A DNA stretch of 64,000 nucleotides, taken from an uncultured Corynebacterium sp. GTDB lineage: Bacteria > Actinomycetota > Actinomycetes > Mycobacteriales > Mycobacteriaceae. Below, in pieces: positions 15,579 through 24,715 of the stretch. The translations under genes were made by a program, and so were the position numbers. The notes beneath the pieces were generated by a model, which was given only the letters and a program-made list of their open reading frames with translations, searched no databases and had not been told where the DNA came from. Positions within the stretch are counted from its first letter, which is position 1. Each line of letters begins with the position of its first letter. The stretch covers positions 27,900 through 91,899 of the forward strand of contig NZ_CAMIAN010000004.1 of assembly GCF_946221155.1 (NCBI RefSeq). Reading direction: 5' to 3'.

Positions 15579-17060
15579 CTAGCACTCCGGCACGTTAACG
15601 GAAACGTTGGTCGCCAACCCGCCGCCGGCCGTCTCCTTGTACTTTTCGGACATGTCCCTGCCAGTCTGTCGCATGGTCTCGATGACCTCATCGAGGGTGA
15701 CGTGATGGTCCCCGTCGCCACGCATCGCCATCTTGGCAGCGTTAATGGCTTTACCAGCGCTGATGGCATTCCTTTCGATGCAGGGAATCTGCACCAATCC
15801 GCCGATGGGATCACAGGTGAGCCCCAGCGAATGCTCCATCGCAATCTCCGCCGCGTTCGCCACCTGTCGCGGTGATCCTCCCAGCACCTCTGCCAATCCG
15901 GCTGCAGCCATGGAAGCCGCAGAACCGACCTCACCCTGGCAGCCGACCTCGGCACCGGAGATGCTGGCGCGCTCCTTGTACAGCGAGCCGATCGCACCTG
16001 CAGCCAGCAGGAAGTGCCGGTTCACCTGGAACGGGTCCTGCTTTCCGGCGGGCGTGAACTCGCGGGCATAGAACAACACGGCGGGGATGATTCCCGCGGC
16101 GCCATTCGTCGGCGCGGTGACCACCCGCCCACCGGCTGCGTTCTCCTCGTTCACCGCCAAGGCGATCAGGTTCACCCAGTCCTCGGAGAACTCGGCAGTG
16201 CGGTGCGGGTCTTCCTCCATCAGCTGGTCATACCAACGCTTCGCACGGCGGCGAACCATCAAGGCACCCGGCAAAACTCCAGCAAAGGTTACGCCGCGCT
16301 TGGCGCAATCCTGCATGGCCTGGGCGATGGCATCCAGGTTCGCGTCGATCTGCTCATCGGTGCGCAGCGACTGCTCGCAGCGCCGCTGCACCTCCCCCAG
16401 GCTGATGCCCGCGTGCTCCGCCAGGGAAATCAGTTTCTCGCCGGACTCGAACAGCCATTGCCCGCTGAGCTCGTCCAGGGTGGGAACTTCCTCTTCTGTG
16501 CGGATGAAGCCACCACCGATGGAGTAATAGGTCTGCTTCAGCGGCTCAGGTAGGCCGCTGACCACGAATGTCATGGCATTCGTGTGTATCGACCGTCGCA
16601 CGGTCGGCCGCAGCACAATGTCCTCGAAACCACAGGTAACGGGCAGGTTCTTATCGCCTGCGAGATAAATGGTGCGGGTCTGGCGGATCTCGTCCAGACG
16701 AGATTGCATGTAGTCCGGATCTACCTGCGCCGGGTCGGCACCGTCCAGGCCCAGCAGGCAGGCCCCCAGCGTGCCGTGGCCGGCACCCGTAGCCGCCAAC
16801 GAGCCATAGAGGACGACGCTGATGCTCAGCGGGTGTTCTCCTTCATCGGGCAAGCTCACCACGTCCGCCAGCTTGTCGGAGCCGAGCGGGCGTAGCCCCT
16901 CTTCGGTTGCTGAGTCGGTGGCCCGGGGAGACGTGGCGTCATCACCCAAAAAATCCTTCACCCGGCGCGCGAAGGACAGACCCGCGCGCATCGGCCCGAC
17001 GGTGTGCGAAGAAGACGGGCCGACGCCAATTTGGAAGAGGTCGAAAACGCTGACAGTCAT
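15579..17060 (-). CDS. sdaA: L-serine dehydratase (4Fe-4S, single-chain)
   Basis: The enzyme converts L-serine to pyruvate and ammonia. The 493-residue product contains the N-terminal beta domain (VFDLFQIGVGPSSSHTVGPMRAG) and the C-terminal catalytic alpha domain with the cluster cysteines in GAEVGCQGEVGSA, GLTCDPIGG and QIPCIERNA. The protein ends in NVPEC. A C-terminal cysteine that docks in the active site as a fourth cluster ligand is known from the Legionella enzyme, and this one has a cysteine in the same last position. Residues around 38-65 form an acidic insert that carries a copy of the window-wide repeat. ATG 17060 follows a 44-nt gap from the upstream gene. Confidence 0.95.
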   Translation of the reverse strand: MTVSVFDLFQIGVGPSSSHTVGPMRAGLSFARRVKDFLGDDATSPRATDSATEEGLRPLGSDKLADVVSLPDEGEHPLSISVVLYGSLAATGAGHGTLGACLLGLDGADPAQVDPDYMQSRLDEIRQTRTIYLAGDKNLPVTCGFEDIVLRPTVRRSIHTNAMTFVVSGLPEPLKQTYYSIGGGFIRTEEEVPTLDELSGQWLFESGEKLISLAEHAGISLGEVQRRCEQSLRTDEQIDANLDAIAQAMQDCAKRGVTFAGVLPGALMVRRRAKRWYDQLMEEDPHRTAEFSEDWVNLIALAVNEENAAGGRVVTAPTNGAAGIIPAVLFYAREFTPAGKQDPFQVNRHFLLAAGAIGSLYKERASISGAEVGCQGEVGSAASMAAAGLAEVLGGSPRQVANAAEIAMEHSLGLTCDPIGGLVQIPCIERNAISAGKAINAAKMAMRGDGDHHVTLDEVIETMRQTGRDMSEKYKETAGGGLATNVSVNVPEC

Positions 17061-17104
17061 AGCGGTGTGACGAAGACGGTGCTAAGAGGCTAGTAAGCCT
17101 CGGG

Positions 17105-17434
17105 CTAGTTATCCTCGACGCGGAACTCGGCCATGCGGTCCCACTCGGTCTTGCCGGGGATCTTCGTGTTGATAATCTCCGGGGTCTCCAGCAGGTACTT
17201 CGGCATCTCGTCGCAGGCGCGCTTGAAGTGCTTGGACTCTACGTGGGCGACGTCGGCATCGTCCTGGAACGCCTCGATCAGCAGATACTCGTTCGCGTTC
17301 TCTGGGTCGCGGAACCAGTCGAAGAAGATGTTTCCTTCCTCGGCGCGGGTGGCCTCGGTGAACCAGGAGACCTCCTGCAGAAAGGTGTCGGCGAACTCGG
17401 GGCGAACCTTGTACTTTACGTTGATCAGAATCAT
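17105..17434 (-). CDS. Small ABM-domain protein (putative quinol monooxygenase, YgiN-like)
   Basis: The protein has 109 residues with a ferredoxin-like dimeric alpha/beta barrel signature: ILINVKYKVRPEFADTF at the first strand, EEGNIFFDWFRDPENANEY in the middle and ESKHFKRACDEMPKYL in the last helix. Members act as small monooxygenases or in heme/quinone chemistry, and many have no known substrate. ATG 17434 is the natural start; the longer open frame upstream reads into non-conserved residues. It lies upstream of sdaA on the same strand. Confidence 0.8.
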   Translation of the reverse strand: MILINVKYKVRPEFADTFLQEVSWFTEATRAEEGNIFFDWFRDPENANEYLLIEAFQDDADVAHVESKHFKRACDEMPKYLLETPEIINTKIPGKTEWDRMAEFRVEDN

Positions 17435-17523
17435 GGTTCCCCACCCTACGCTGCGCATCCGAGTGTTTGCAGATGCCCAGCTGGCCGAGCACATCCAGCC
17501 TTGCATTCGGCCTGCGCCCGGCC

Positions 17524-19377
17524 CTAGCCGTTATCCACTCCGACTTCCTTTTCCGGCCCTTGGGACTCCATCGCCTCGTCCAACTGCTCCCGCAACTCCT
17601 CGGCGCGCTGTGGGTTGAAGTCTCGCCCGCCAACCATCGCCAGCATCCCGTCCAGCACACTGTTGCCGTAGTTGTGCCCGTGGCCGTTCGGCACGTTTGC
17701 CGCCACCGGAAGATCCATAGTGACCTGCCAGAAGGTAACAAACGGTATCCAGGACATGGACGGCGAACGGTCGAAGCCAGCCGGTTCCTTTAGCCAATCG
17801 GGTTCCTTGGCGATCAGCGACGGCGACCACCACACCACCGGGTCCGAGGGATGCTGAATAAACAGGATTCGCGGATGGTGCCAGCCCGCACGTGCGTTCA
17901 GATCTTCTTCCCGACGCCACCGCCAGATCTCATCGGAGTTTTCCGCAAAACGGACATTCAGCCCGCCCGCGTATTCGGCAGAGACTTGCGGCGAGCCGGG
18001 GTCGCGCCGATCCACCAAATCGTGCCATAGCTTGTTGGAATTCGGTGGACCCACCCACAGCAGGCCGTCCACGCTCGAAACGATGTCGCGCACACCGGAG
18101 AAAGCTCCGCTCCCCGCGTTGGTGCCCAGTGATTCACCGTAGACATAGAGCTTCGGGCGATCGTTTTCCGGCAAGGTGTGCCACCAGTCCACGACGGTGG
18201 AAACCAACGCCTCCCCCGCGTCCTCCACGCGCTGTTGGTCGGCGATGAACTGCACACCACTGGGCAGGTAGGAGTACTGGGCCGAGGCAATCGCGGAATC
18301 ACCGTCGAACATCAGCTCGAACGCCTGGGCGGCCGTGGGGTTCACCCACCCGGTGCCGGTCGCGGGCACCACGAGCAACGCCTCGCGGTTCTTCGCGCCC
18401 GTCCGCTTCAGCTCCTCGACCACGCTTTGGGCCCGTGCAGTATCCGTGTCCTCCGCACCGTTTTTCAGGCTTGCGTAAACACGTATGGGTTCTTTGCTGG
18501 GCCGTCCGGTCAACGCTTCCAGCTCATCCTTGTACAGCCCCAAGCCAACGAACCTAGTGCCGAAGGCACCCAAGTCCTCCCACTTGTTGGGCGACTGCGG
18601 GCTGCCGGAGCGCTCCGGCACCTGGGGTTGTTTTAGATCTTCCCGGATCTCCTGATCTCGGACCGAAAACACCCGTTCGGTAGCGCTGACAACCGTTCCG
18701 GGGACGACCGTGTCCACCAGGAAAAGTAGGGCCATGCCGACAGCCAGCCAGGCGAACAGCGGGCGGGTGACCCCACCTAAACGGCGCCCCACGGGGCCGT
18801 CTTCCAAGGCCTCGATCAGCCACAGCAATCCCTTGCCCGCCATCACGATCAGCGCCCACAGTCCGATGCCGATGGGCAGCACAAGCAAGAACTCCGCCGC
18901 TGTATAAGCTTCCGCATCCATCAGATGTGCCAGCTCCTGTTGCCAACGCACGGCGAAGGAAACCCACACAAGTAGCGCCAGGATCACGGCGGTCACGAAG
19001 CCGATCTCCAGACCGTTCTTCAGCTTGCTCATCCCCCGGTCACTGAGGGCCAGCTTGATCTGCAGTTTCTCAAGCAGCCCCAGGGCCTTGCGTCGGCCCC
19101 GCCCCATAGGCTCGTTAAACCGCCGCTGTAGGAAGGCCTCCCATAGCCAGTGGAGGAACACGCCAACGGTATAGCCGGTACCTCCGGAGATTCCCGCGAC
19201 CACGCCTTGGAACAGCCAATCGCGCGGCAGCAGCGAGGGCGTCAGCGAAGCCGCAAACAACAGCGCGCCGACAATCACGCCGCCGGGGTCCACGTGGGCC
19301 TCCCACTGATCCCTGGCGGCGCTCAACCTCCCTGCGATCTCCTCCTCTGCAGTGGAGGCGACATTAGCTATCTTCAA
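17524..19377 (-). CDS. Membrane alpha/beta-hydrolase (Abhydrolase_9 family)
   Basis: The 617-residue protein has five or six membrane helices in the first 220 residues (ASLTPSLLPRDWLFQGVVAG is the family opening) and a soluble extracytoplasmic hydrolase domain with the nucleophile elbow GESLGTNAG. It resembles the mycobacterial Rv1069c group, whose substrate is not established. The start is TTG at 19377 with AGGGGAG just upstream; the first codons overlap the end of the ABC-F gene by 14 nt, so translation is coupled. No ATG or GTG start in frame would keep the first helices. Confidence 0.83.
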   Translation of the reverse strand: MKIANVASTAEEEIAGRLSAARDQWEAHVDPGGVIVGALLFAASLTPSLLPRDWLFQGVVAGISGGTGYTVGVFLHWLWEAFLQRRFNEPMGRGRRKALGLLEKLQIKLALSDRGMSKLKNGLEIGFVTAVILALLVWVSFAVRWQQELAHLMDAEAYTAAEFLLVLPIGIGLWALIVMAGKGLLWLIEALEDGPVGRRLGGVTRPLFAWLAVGMALLFLVDTVVPGTVVSATERVFSVRDQEIREDLKQPQVPERSGSPQSPNKWEDLGAFGTRFVGLGLYKDELEALTGRPSKEPIRVYASLKNGAEDTDTARAQSVVEELKRTGAKNREALLVVPATGTGWVNPTAAQAFELMFDGDSAIASAQYSYLPSGVQFIADQQRVEDAGEALVSTVVDWWHTLPENDRPKLYVYGESLGTNAGSGAFSGVRDIVSSVDGLLWVGPPNSNKLWHDLVDRRDPGSPQVSAEYAGGLNVRFAENSDEIWRWRREEDLNARAGWHHPRILFIQHPSDPVVWWSPSLIAKEPDWLKEPAGFDRSPSMSWIPFVTFWQVTMDLPVAANVPNGHGHNYGNSVLDGMLAMVGGRDFNPQRAEELREQLDEAMESQGPEKEVGVDNG

Positions 19378-21226
19378 GCTTCTCCCCTATTTCCAACCAC
19401 TGCATCTCCAGCTCGCCGTGTTCCTCCTGGCGGGCCTTCAGGTCCTTATCGAGCGCGGCCAGCTCATCAGTAACCGGTTCGCCGGTGGCTGCCTTCTCCG
19501 CCACCTCGTTCATCTTCTGATGGATGGAGTTGATTTTCTGCTCGACCTTGGCCATCTTCCTTTCCAGCGCACTCATTTCCTTGGTAAGTGCGTGAACTTC
19601 CTTGGCGCTGAGGCTGGGGCGTCCAGAAGAAACAGCGTCAGAACCGGCGGTGCCGGAGCTAACGGAACCAGAATCTGCAGCGTCGAAAGTCAAGGTGTTC
19701 TTGCGCCCCTCGTCGCTGGCCTCCTGCTTGCGGCGCTCCAGGTACTGCTCGATGCCGCCGGGTAGGTTCGTCAGCTGGCCATCGCCAAACAGCGCCCACG
19801 TGGAATCACAAATGCGCTCGATTAGGTAGCGGTCGTGGGAAATCACCACGAGCGTGCCGGGCCATTCGTCCAGCAGACTTTCCAGCTCCTGCAGTGTGTC
19901 GATGTCCAGGTCGTTTGTCGGCTCGTCCAGCAGCAGCACGTTCGGCTCGGCCATCAGTACGCGGGTCAGCTGCAGGCGGCGCTTCTCGCCGCCCGACAGG
20001 TCCCCGATTGGCGTGCGCTGGCGCTTCGCGCTAAAGCCCAACCGCTCGGCCAGCTGAGAGGCGGTGATTTCCTTGTCACCGAAGGTCACATAACTGGCGA
20101 CGTCCTCGACCGACTCGATCAGGCGCTTCGTGGGATCCAGGTCGTCTAACTCCTGTCGCAGCCACCCCAGGCGCACAGTTTTGCCCTCGATGCGGTGCCC
20201 TTGTTCCAGCGGCGCTTCTCCTGCCAGTGTGCGCAACAGGGTCGTCTTGCCGGAGCCGTTCACTCCCACCAGGCCGATGCGCTCGCCGGGCCCCAAGCGC
20301 CAGGTCAGATCCTCGACCAGAGTGCGGCCGTCTGGGGTGGCGATACGCGCGTTTTCCAGTTCGATAACCTTCTTGCCCTGGCGGCGTGCGGAGAAACTCA
20401 TCAGCTCCACCTTGTTGCGCATCGGCGGCACGTCGGCGATTAGAGATTCCGCGGCCTCGATGCGGTAGCGCGGCTTCGAGGTACGCGCGGGCGCTCCGCG
20501 GCGCAACCACGCCAGCTCTTTGCGCGCCAAATTCTGACGGCGCTGCTCGGCCGCGTCCGCCTGCCGGGCGCGTTCGGCGCGGGCAAAGGTCCAGTCGTTG
20601 TAGCCACCCTCGTACACGTCCACCGCTCCGTCATGCACCTCCCACGTGCGGTTGGCGACGGTATCCAGAAACCAGCGGTCGTGAGTAACCACAACTAGCG
20701 CGGTATTGCGCCCCAGCAGGTGTTCGGCCAGCCACTGCACGCCTTCGACATCCAGGTGGTTGGTGGGCTCGTCGAGGATCAGCAGGTCCAAGTCTTGCAC
20801 TAGCGCGGCAGCCAGGCCGGTTCGGCGACGCTCACCACCGGACAGCGAGCGCACCGGTGTATCCAGCCCCAGCCGGGCGATGTCCAGCCCATTGAGCACG
20901 CTGCGCACCTTCGGGTTGCCGGCCCATTCGTATTCCTGCAGACCCAGCGGCTCCAGCACTGCCCCGGCGACGGTCATGTTTTCGGGCGCGTCGCGTAGCA
21001 CGTCCTGGGTGACCATGGCCATGCGCAGATCGTTATTGTGGCTCACGCGCCCGGAGTCCGGCTCGTCCTTCCGGCTTAGGATATTCAGCAGCGTGGACTT
21101 GCCGCCGCCGTTGAGTCCGACCACGCCGATGCGGTCGTTGCTGTCCACTCCGAGGCTTACGTCGTCGAGCAGGGTCTTGAGCCCGTAGCTCTTCGAGACT
21201 TTTTCTAGGTTGATGAGGTTACTCAA
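19364..21226 (-). CDS. ABC-F family ATPase (Uup/Ettyp translation-factor type)
   Basis: This 620-residue protein has two ABC domains and no membrane segments. Domain 1 has GLNGGGKST and LSGGERRR; domain 2 has GVNGSGKTT and LSGGEKRRLQLTRVL; the Walker B regions read DLLILDEPTNHLDVEG and NVLLLDEPTNDLDID. Residues from about 545 to the end form a charged coiled coil (KMAKVEQKINSIHQKM), as in Uup. ABC-F proteins act on the ribosome or, for Uup, also on DNA intermediates. The start is TTG 21226, overlapping the ispE stop by 8 nt. Confidence 0.9.
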   Translation of the reverse strand: MSNLINLEKVSKSYGLKTLLDDVSLGVDSNDRIGVVGLNGGGKSTLLNILSRKDEPDSGRVSHNNDLRMAMVTQDVLRDAPENMTVAGAVLEPLGLQEYEWAGNPKVRSVLNGLDIARLGLDTPVRSLSGGERRRTGLAAALVQDLDLLILDEPTNHLDVEGVQWLAEHLLGRNTALVVVTHDRWFLDTVANRTWEVHDGAVDVYEGGYNDWTFARAERARQADAAEQRRQNLARKELAWLRRGAPARTSKPRYRIEAAESLIADVPPMRNKVELMSFSARRQGKKVIELENARIATPDGRTLVEDLTWRLGPGERIGLVGVNGSGKTTLLRTLAGEAPLEQGHRIEGKTVRLGWLRQELDDLDPTKRLIESVEDVASYVTFGDKEITASQLAERLGFSAKRQRTPIGDLSGGEKRRLQLTRVLMAEPNVLLLDEPTNDLDIDTLQELESLLDEWPGTLVVISHDRYLIERICDSTWALFGDGQLTNLPGGIEQYLERRKQEASDEGRKNTLTFDAADSGSVSSGTAGSDAVSSGRPSLSAKEVHALTKEMSALERKMAKVEQKINSIHQKMNEVAEKAATGEPVTDELAALDKDLKARQEEHGELEMQWLEIGEKLEDS

Positions 21227-22241
21227 GTACTTCTTCCCTTTTTATGACGCCCGCAGCCGCAGCCGGGGAACTCGTCGTCATCGTGGAGCTAGCTTTCCCG
21301 GCCACGCTAACGGCCGTCGCCACTTCCACTGCATCGTCAGCGGATGCGCACAGCATGGCGACTGTGGGCCCGGAGCCGGAGACGATCGCGGCGATGGCGC
21401 CGGCCTCCTCGGCGGCTTTCAGAGTCTCGCGCAGGCTCGGCAGCAGGCTGATCGCCGGGGCTTGTAGGGCGTTAACCAGTAGCTTCCCCACTTCTTCCGG
21501 GTTTCCTGTCCGTAGGGCTGCGATCAGATCCTCGGGGGTTCCGGCCCGCGCGGCCTTGGGGCTGGCCGCCGAAGCCGCAGCGCGCTGCTGATCCAGCTGC
21601 TTGAACACTTCCGGGGTGGAAAGGCCGCGCTTGTCGGTGGCGATGGCCCAGTGGTAGGTGCCTGTAGCGATGACGGGCATGAGGCTTTCCCCTTTGCCCG
21701 TGCCTCGTGCCGTTCCCCCGAGCAGGCAGAAGGGCACATCGGCGCCCAGGTCGGCGGCGATGTCGGTCAGCTGTGCACTGTCCGGCCGGCGCGGGGAACG
21801 CGGATCCGGGAAGTACAGTTCTGTCGCTGCGACCAACGCGGCCGCAGCATCGGCCGATCCCCCGGCCATTCCGCCAGCAACAGGAATGCCCTTGTCGATG
21901 TGGATGTGCACCGGCACATCAGCCCAGGAAACGTGCGCGTGCCGCGCTAGCTTCTGGATAGCGGCGACGGCCTTCCACGCCAGGTTGCTGGAGTTCTGGG
22001 GCACCAGGTGGCTGTCAAAACCGGAAACGCTCCACGTACATGGCGTAGCGTCGGAGGAATCCCGCAGAGCAACGGTGACCTCTTCCTTCAGCGAGACAGC
22101 CTGAAAGATCGTGTCTAGCTCGTGGTAGCCGTCCTCCCTGGCCGGCCCTACGCCGAGATGCAGGTTCACTTTTCCATGTGCGCTGGCCGTGACGGAGCGG
22201 TACTGGGGCGCCTGAGATCCGAAGATGTGGGAGACGGTCAT
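21219..22241 (-). CDS. ispE: 4-diphosphocytidyl-2-C-methyl-D-erythritol kinase
   Basis: IspE phosphorylates CDP-methylerythritol in the non-mevalonate isoprenoid pathway. The 340-residue protein has the GHMP-kinase motifs HGKVNLHLGVGPAREDGYHEL and the ATP loop GGMAGGSADAAAAL. It is longer than the usual 290-310, mainly in the middle loop (KAARAGTPEDL) and at the C-terminus (PAAAAGVIKREEVLE). That tail encodes one copy of the window-wide repeat. ATG 22241 overlaps the ksgA stop by 4 nt (ATGA). Confidence 0.95.
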   Translation of the reverse strand: MTVSHIFGSQAPQYRSVTASAHGKVNLHLGVGPAREDGYHELDTIFQAVSLKEEVTVALRDSSDATPCTWSVSGFDSHLVPQNSSNLAWKAVAAIQKLARHAHVSWADVPVHIHIDKGIPVAGGMAGGSADAAAALVAATELYFPDPRSPRRPDSAQLTDIAADLGADVPFCLLGGTARGTGKGESLMPVIATGTYHWAIATDKRGLSTPEVFKQLDQQRAAASAASPKAARAGTPEDLIAALRTGNPEEVGKLLVNALQAPAISLLPSLRETLKAAEEAGAIAAIVSGSGPTVAMLCASADDAVEVATAVSVAGKASSTMTTSSPAAAAGVIKREEVLE

Positions 22242-23173
22242 TGCGCACCCCTCAGCGAGGCGTGGGCCAGATCCACGAATTGTTCAGTCGAGAGCTTCTC
22301 GCCACGCAGGGTCGGGTCGATCCCCGCGCGTCGTAGCGCCTCCTCTGCCGCTTGGCCACTGCCAAAGTGGCCGGACAGGGCGGCACGTAGCGTCTTGCGA
22401 CGCTGCAGGAAGGCGGCGTCCGCCAGGGCAAATACCTCCCGGCGTAGCTGCTCGGTATCCAGCTGTTCAGCACCCTGGTCGGCGCCCAACCGCCCGCTGG
22501 CCCACGGTTGTGCGCCTTCTGGGTAGCGGTCAATACGCACCAGGCCGGAGTCGATCTTCGGTGCTGGCCAGAAGACGTTCTTTCCGATGGTCGCCGCCCG
22601 GGCGACAGAGCCATAGAAGCCGGCCTTCACGCTGGGCACGCCGTAGATCTTGGATCCGGGCGCGGCAGCCAGACGGTCGGCGACTTCCAGCTGCACCATG
22701 ACCAGAACTCGGTCGATGCTGGGGAACTCCTCCAACATGTGCAAGAGCACAGGCACAGAGACGTTATAGGGAAGGTTTGCCACCAGTGCGGTGGGAAGTG
22801 GGCGTCCGGCGTCCATAAAGTCCTGCGCCGTTACCGCCATTGCATCCTTGAGGATGACCGCCGCATCGGCCGCACCCGCTCCCTGCTCTTCCAAGGTGGC
22901 GGGCAGCTTCGCAGCCAGGCGCGGATCAATCTCTACCGCGGTTACACTCGCGCCGGTTTCCAGTAGCGCCAGGGTTAAAGACCCCAGGCCAGGGCCAATT
23001 TCCACCACATTATCTACTGCGGTAACATCGGCGGCTTTCACGATCTTGCGTACCGTGTTGGGGTCGTGGACGAAGTTCTGCCCCAGCTTCTTGGTGGGGT
23101 TTAGGTCCAGCTCCTCGGCGAGCTGCCGGATCTCATTGGGCCCCAGCAGCCGAATCTTCCGTTCATTCACCAT
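22238..23173 (-). CDS. ksgA: 16S rRNA (adenine1518/1519-N6)-dimethyltransferase
   Basis: KsgA/RsmA dimethylates two adenines near the 3' end of 16S rRNA. The 311-residue protein has the leader KKLGQNFVHDPNTVRKI, the SAM-binding VVEIGPGLGSLTLALL, the acidic VTAVEIDPR and the catalytic VANLPYNVSVPVL (NLPY). The gene sits between rpf2 and ispE, the typical actinobacterial order. ATG 23173. Confidence 0.96.
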   Translation of the reverse strand: MVNERKIRLLGPNEIRQLAEELDLNPTKKLGQNFVHDPNTVRKIVKAADVTAVDNVVEIGPGLGSLTLALLETGASVTAVEIDPRLAAKLPATLEEQGAGAADAAVILKDAMAVTAQDFMDAGRPLPTALVANLPYNVSVPVLLHMLEEFPSIDRVLVMVQLEVADRLAAAPGSKIYGVPSVKAGFYGSVARAATIGKNVFWPAPKIDSGLVRIDRYPEGAQPWASGRLGADQGAEQLDTEQLRREVFALADAAFLQRRKTLRAALSGHFGSGQAAEEALRRAGIDPTLRGEKLSTEQFVDLAHASLRGAQ

Positions 23174-23246
23174 TCACACGATAGTCGAGCTAGTGCCCGA
23201 TAAAAACCGAGGCCGATGCGCTGCCAAGCGCTACACAGTTTCAGGC

Positions 23247-24425
23247 TTAGCGCAGACCCAGCTTGGAGGTGCAGGCAGGCCAGGCACCCCAACCTTGTGC
23301 GGCCTGGACGCGCTTTGCAACGGCAATCTGCTGCTCGCGGGTAGCCATGTGAGCAGCCGGGGCGTACTCAGTACCACCGAAGCCGGCCCAAGTAGACGGG
23401 GTGAACTGCAGGCCACCGGAGAAGCCGTTACCGGTGTTGATGGACCAGTTGCCGGTGGATTCACACTGTGCAATCTGATCCCACACGGAACCATCAGCCA
23501 CGGATGGCGCTGAAGCGCCGGTGTTGGAGCCCTTGTCCTCAGTCTCCTCGTCGGCCTTCTTGGTACCGCGGATGATTACGCGCTCCTTCGGAGCGGTGAT
23601 CTCCTTGCTGGACTTCTCCTTACGGCTAACTTCCTGGCCGTTAATGGTGCGGACCGTCGCAACAACGCGAGCCTTGCCCGGCGCGCCCTTCTCTACGACC
23701 TTCTCCTCACCCTCGGGCATGTTCGGGTCTTCCTTCACACGCTCCGGAGCAGGAATTTCCTCCACCTTGGTCTCATCGCGGTCGGAAATGCGGGTGACCT
23801 CGACGTGCATGCCCTCCTTCAAAGGAGTGTCTGCAGCCGGGGTGACCTTGTCTTCCTTACCCAGCGGGGTGCCACGCATCTCGAAGATCTCACCCACAGT
23901 GCGGGCAGGCAGGCTCATGCGGCCGTCCTGACCACCGTCGTTCAGGGTGAACTTCTTCGGGGTGACGATCTCCAGCTCCATACCATCGAGCGGGATCTCC
24001 TGGTTGCGCGCCTCGGAGAGATTGCTCGCAGCATCGCTGCGGCCGATCTGGTCCAGGAGGGAGCCGACGGTCAGCGCGGTGGTGTCGATCTTCTCCTGCT
24101 TGCCGTCGATGGTCAGAGCCACGGTCCGGGCACTACGGACGGTGATCTTGGAGTTATCGCCGATAGCCTCATCCAGTGCTGGGGTTACCATCGCACGATT
24201 GTCGATTTCCAAACCTGCGGACTTCAGCGCGCCTTCGACGTCGCCGGACATGGTGCTGGCCTGAATGATGTCGCCGTTGACGTCCAGGGTGACCGACTTT
24301 TGCCCAGCGACTGCAACGCCACCGCCGACAACCAGGGTTGCGAGCATGCCACCCGTGGCGATGCGCAGCGGGGTGGAGCTGGTGTTGTTAATGCGGTGCA
24401 GGTGGGACTTCTTCTTCGGTGACAC
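23247..24425 (-). CDS. rpf2: Resuscitation-promoting factor Rpf2 (RpfB type)
   Basis: This secreted or membrane-anchored muralytic enzyme promotes growth resumption. The 392-residue product begins with a basic head and a hydrophobic segment near residues 20-42. It is followed by three DUF348 repeats (about 45-195), a G5 domain (about 200-285), a linker, and the lysozyme-like Rpf domain from residue 313 (VWDQIAQCESTGNWSINTG, with the catalytic Glu after Cys). The second Cys is in AWPACTSKL. The start is GTG 24425. It leads the rpf2-ksgA-ispE cluster. Confidence 0.94.
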   Translation of the reverse strand: MSPKKKSHLHRINNTSSTPLRIATGGMLATLVVGGGVAVAGQKSVTLDVNGDIIQASTMSGDVEGALKSAGLEIDNRAMVTPALDEAIGDNSKITVRSARTVALTIDGKQEKIDTTALTVGSLLDQIGRSDAASNLSEARNQEIPLDGMELEIVTPKKFTLNDGGQDGRMSLPARTVGEIFEMRGTPLGKEDKVTPAADTPLKEGMHVEVTRISDRDETKVEEIPAPERVKEDPNMPEGEEKVVEKGAPGKARVVATVRTINGQEVSRKEKSSKEITAPKERVIIRGTKKADEETEDKGSNTGASAPSVADGSVWDQIAQCESTGNWSINTGNGFSGGLQFTPSTWAGFGGTEYAPAAHMATREQQIAVAKRVQAAQGWGAWPACTSKLGLR

Positions 24426-24715
24426 TAGATCGTTGCCTCTCTTGTTACTGACGCCCTTTAGGTTTCAACTTCGCCACGTTTCGCGCACGTAGCGACAGGG
24501 GCGACCGAACGCCGATTTTCTCAACTTTTGTCACAATACGATAACGACCCTTGTTAAACAAAGATCCGCGCCAATTTGTTCTGCAAATCACAAATATGGG
24601 GGTGCAGCTGCGATAACAGCAGCCACACTCTCCAACATGCGTTAATTTCTATATGTTTTCATTACCTGTCGTCACACCAGGAACAAGAACCTCACTAGCG
24701 GAGCCGCAGTTTGCA
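24426..24715. promoter_or_regulatory. 290-nt upstream region of rpf2
   Basis: This is the gap between rpf2 and tatD, both on the minus strand. It is AT-rich between 24500 and 24660. I looked for a c-di-AMP (ydaO-type) riboswitch, which some actinobacterial rpf genes carry, and did not find its conserved core. A copy of the window-wide repeat lies at 24442-24455. Half-sites such as TTGTGAC and GTTAAC are present, but I cannot assign them to a named regulator. Confidence 0.4.
24442..24455 (+). repeat. TTCTTNNTGACGCC repeat, intergenic copy upstream of rpf2
   Basis: The sequence reads TTGTTACTGACGCC and continues CTTTAGG. The same 14-nt extension TGACGCCCTTTAGG occurs in the copy at 46708-46721. 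Confidence 0.6.

Noticed and set aside
24426..24715. c-di-AMP (ydaO) riboswitch upstream of rpf2
   Set aside because: The conserved core sequences of that riboswitch are not visible on the minus strand of this gap.
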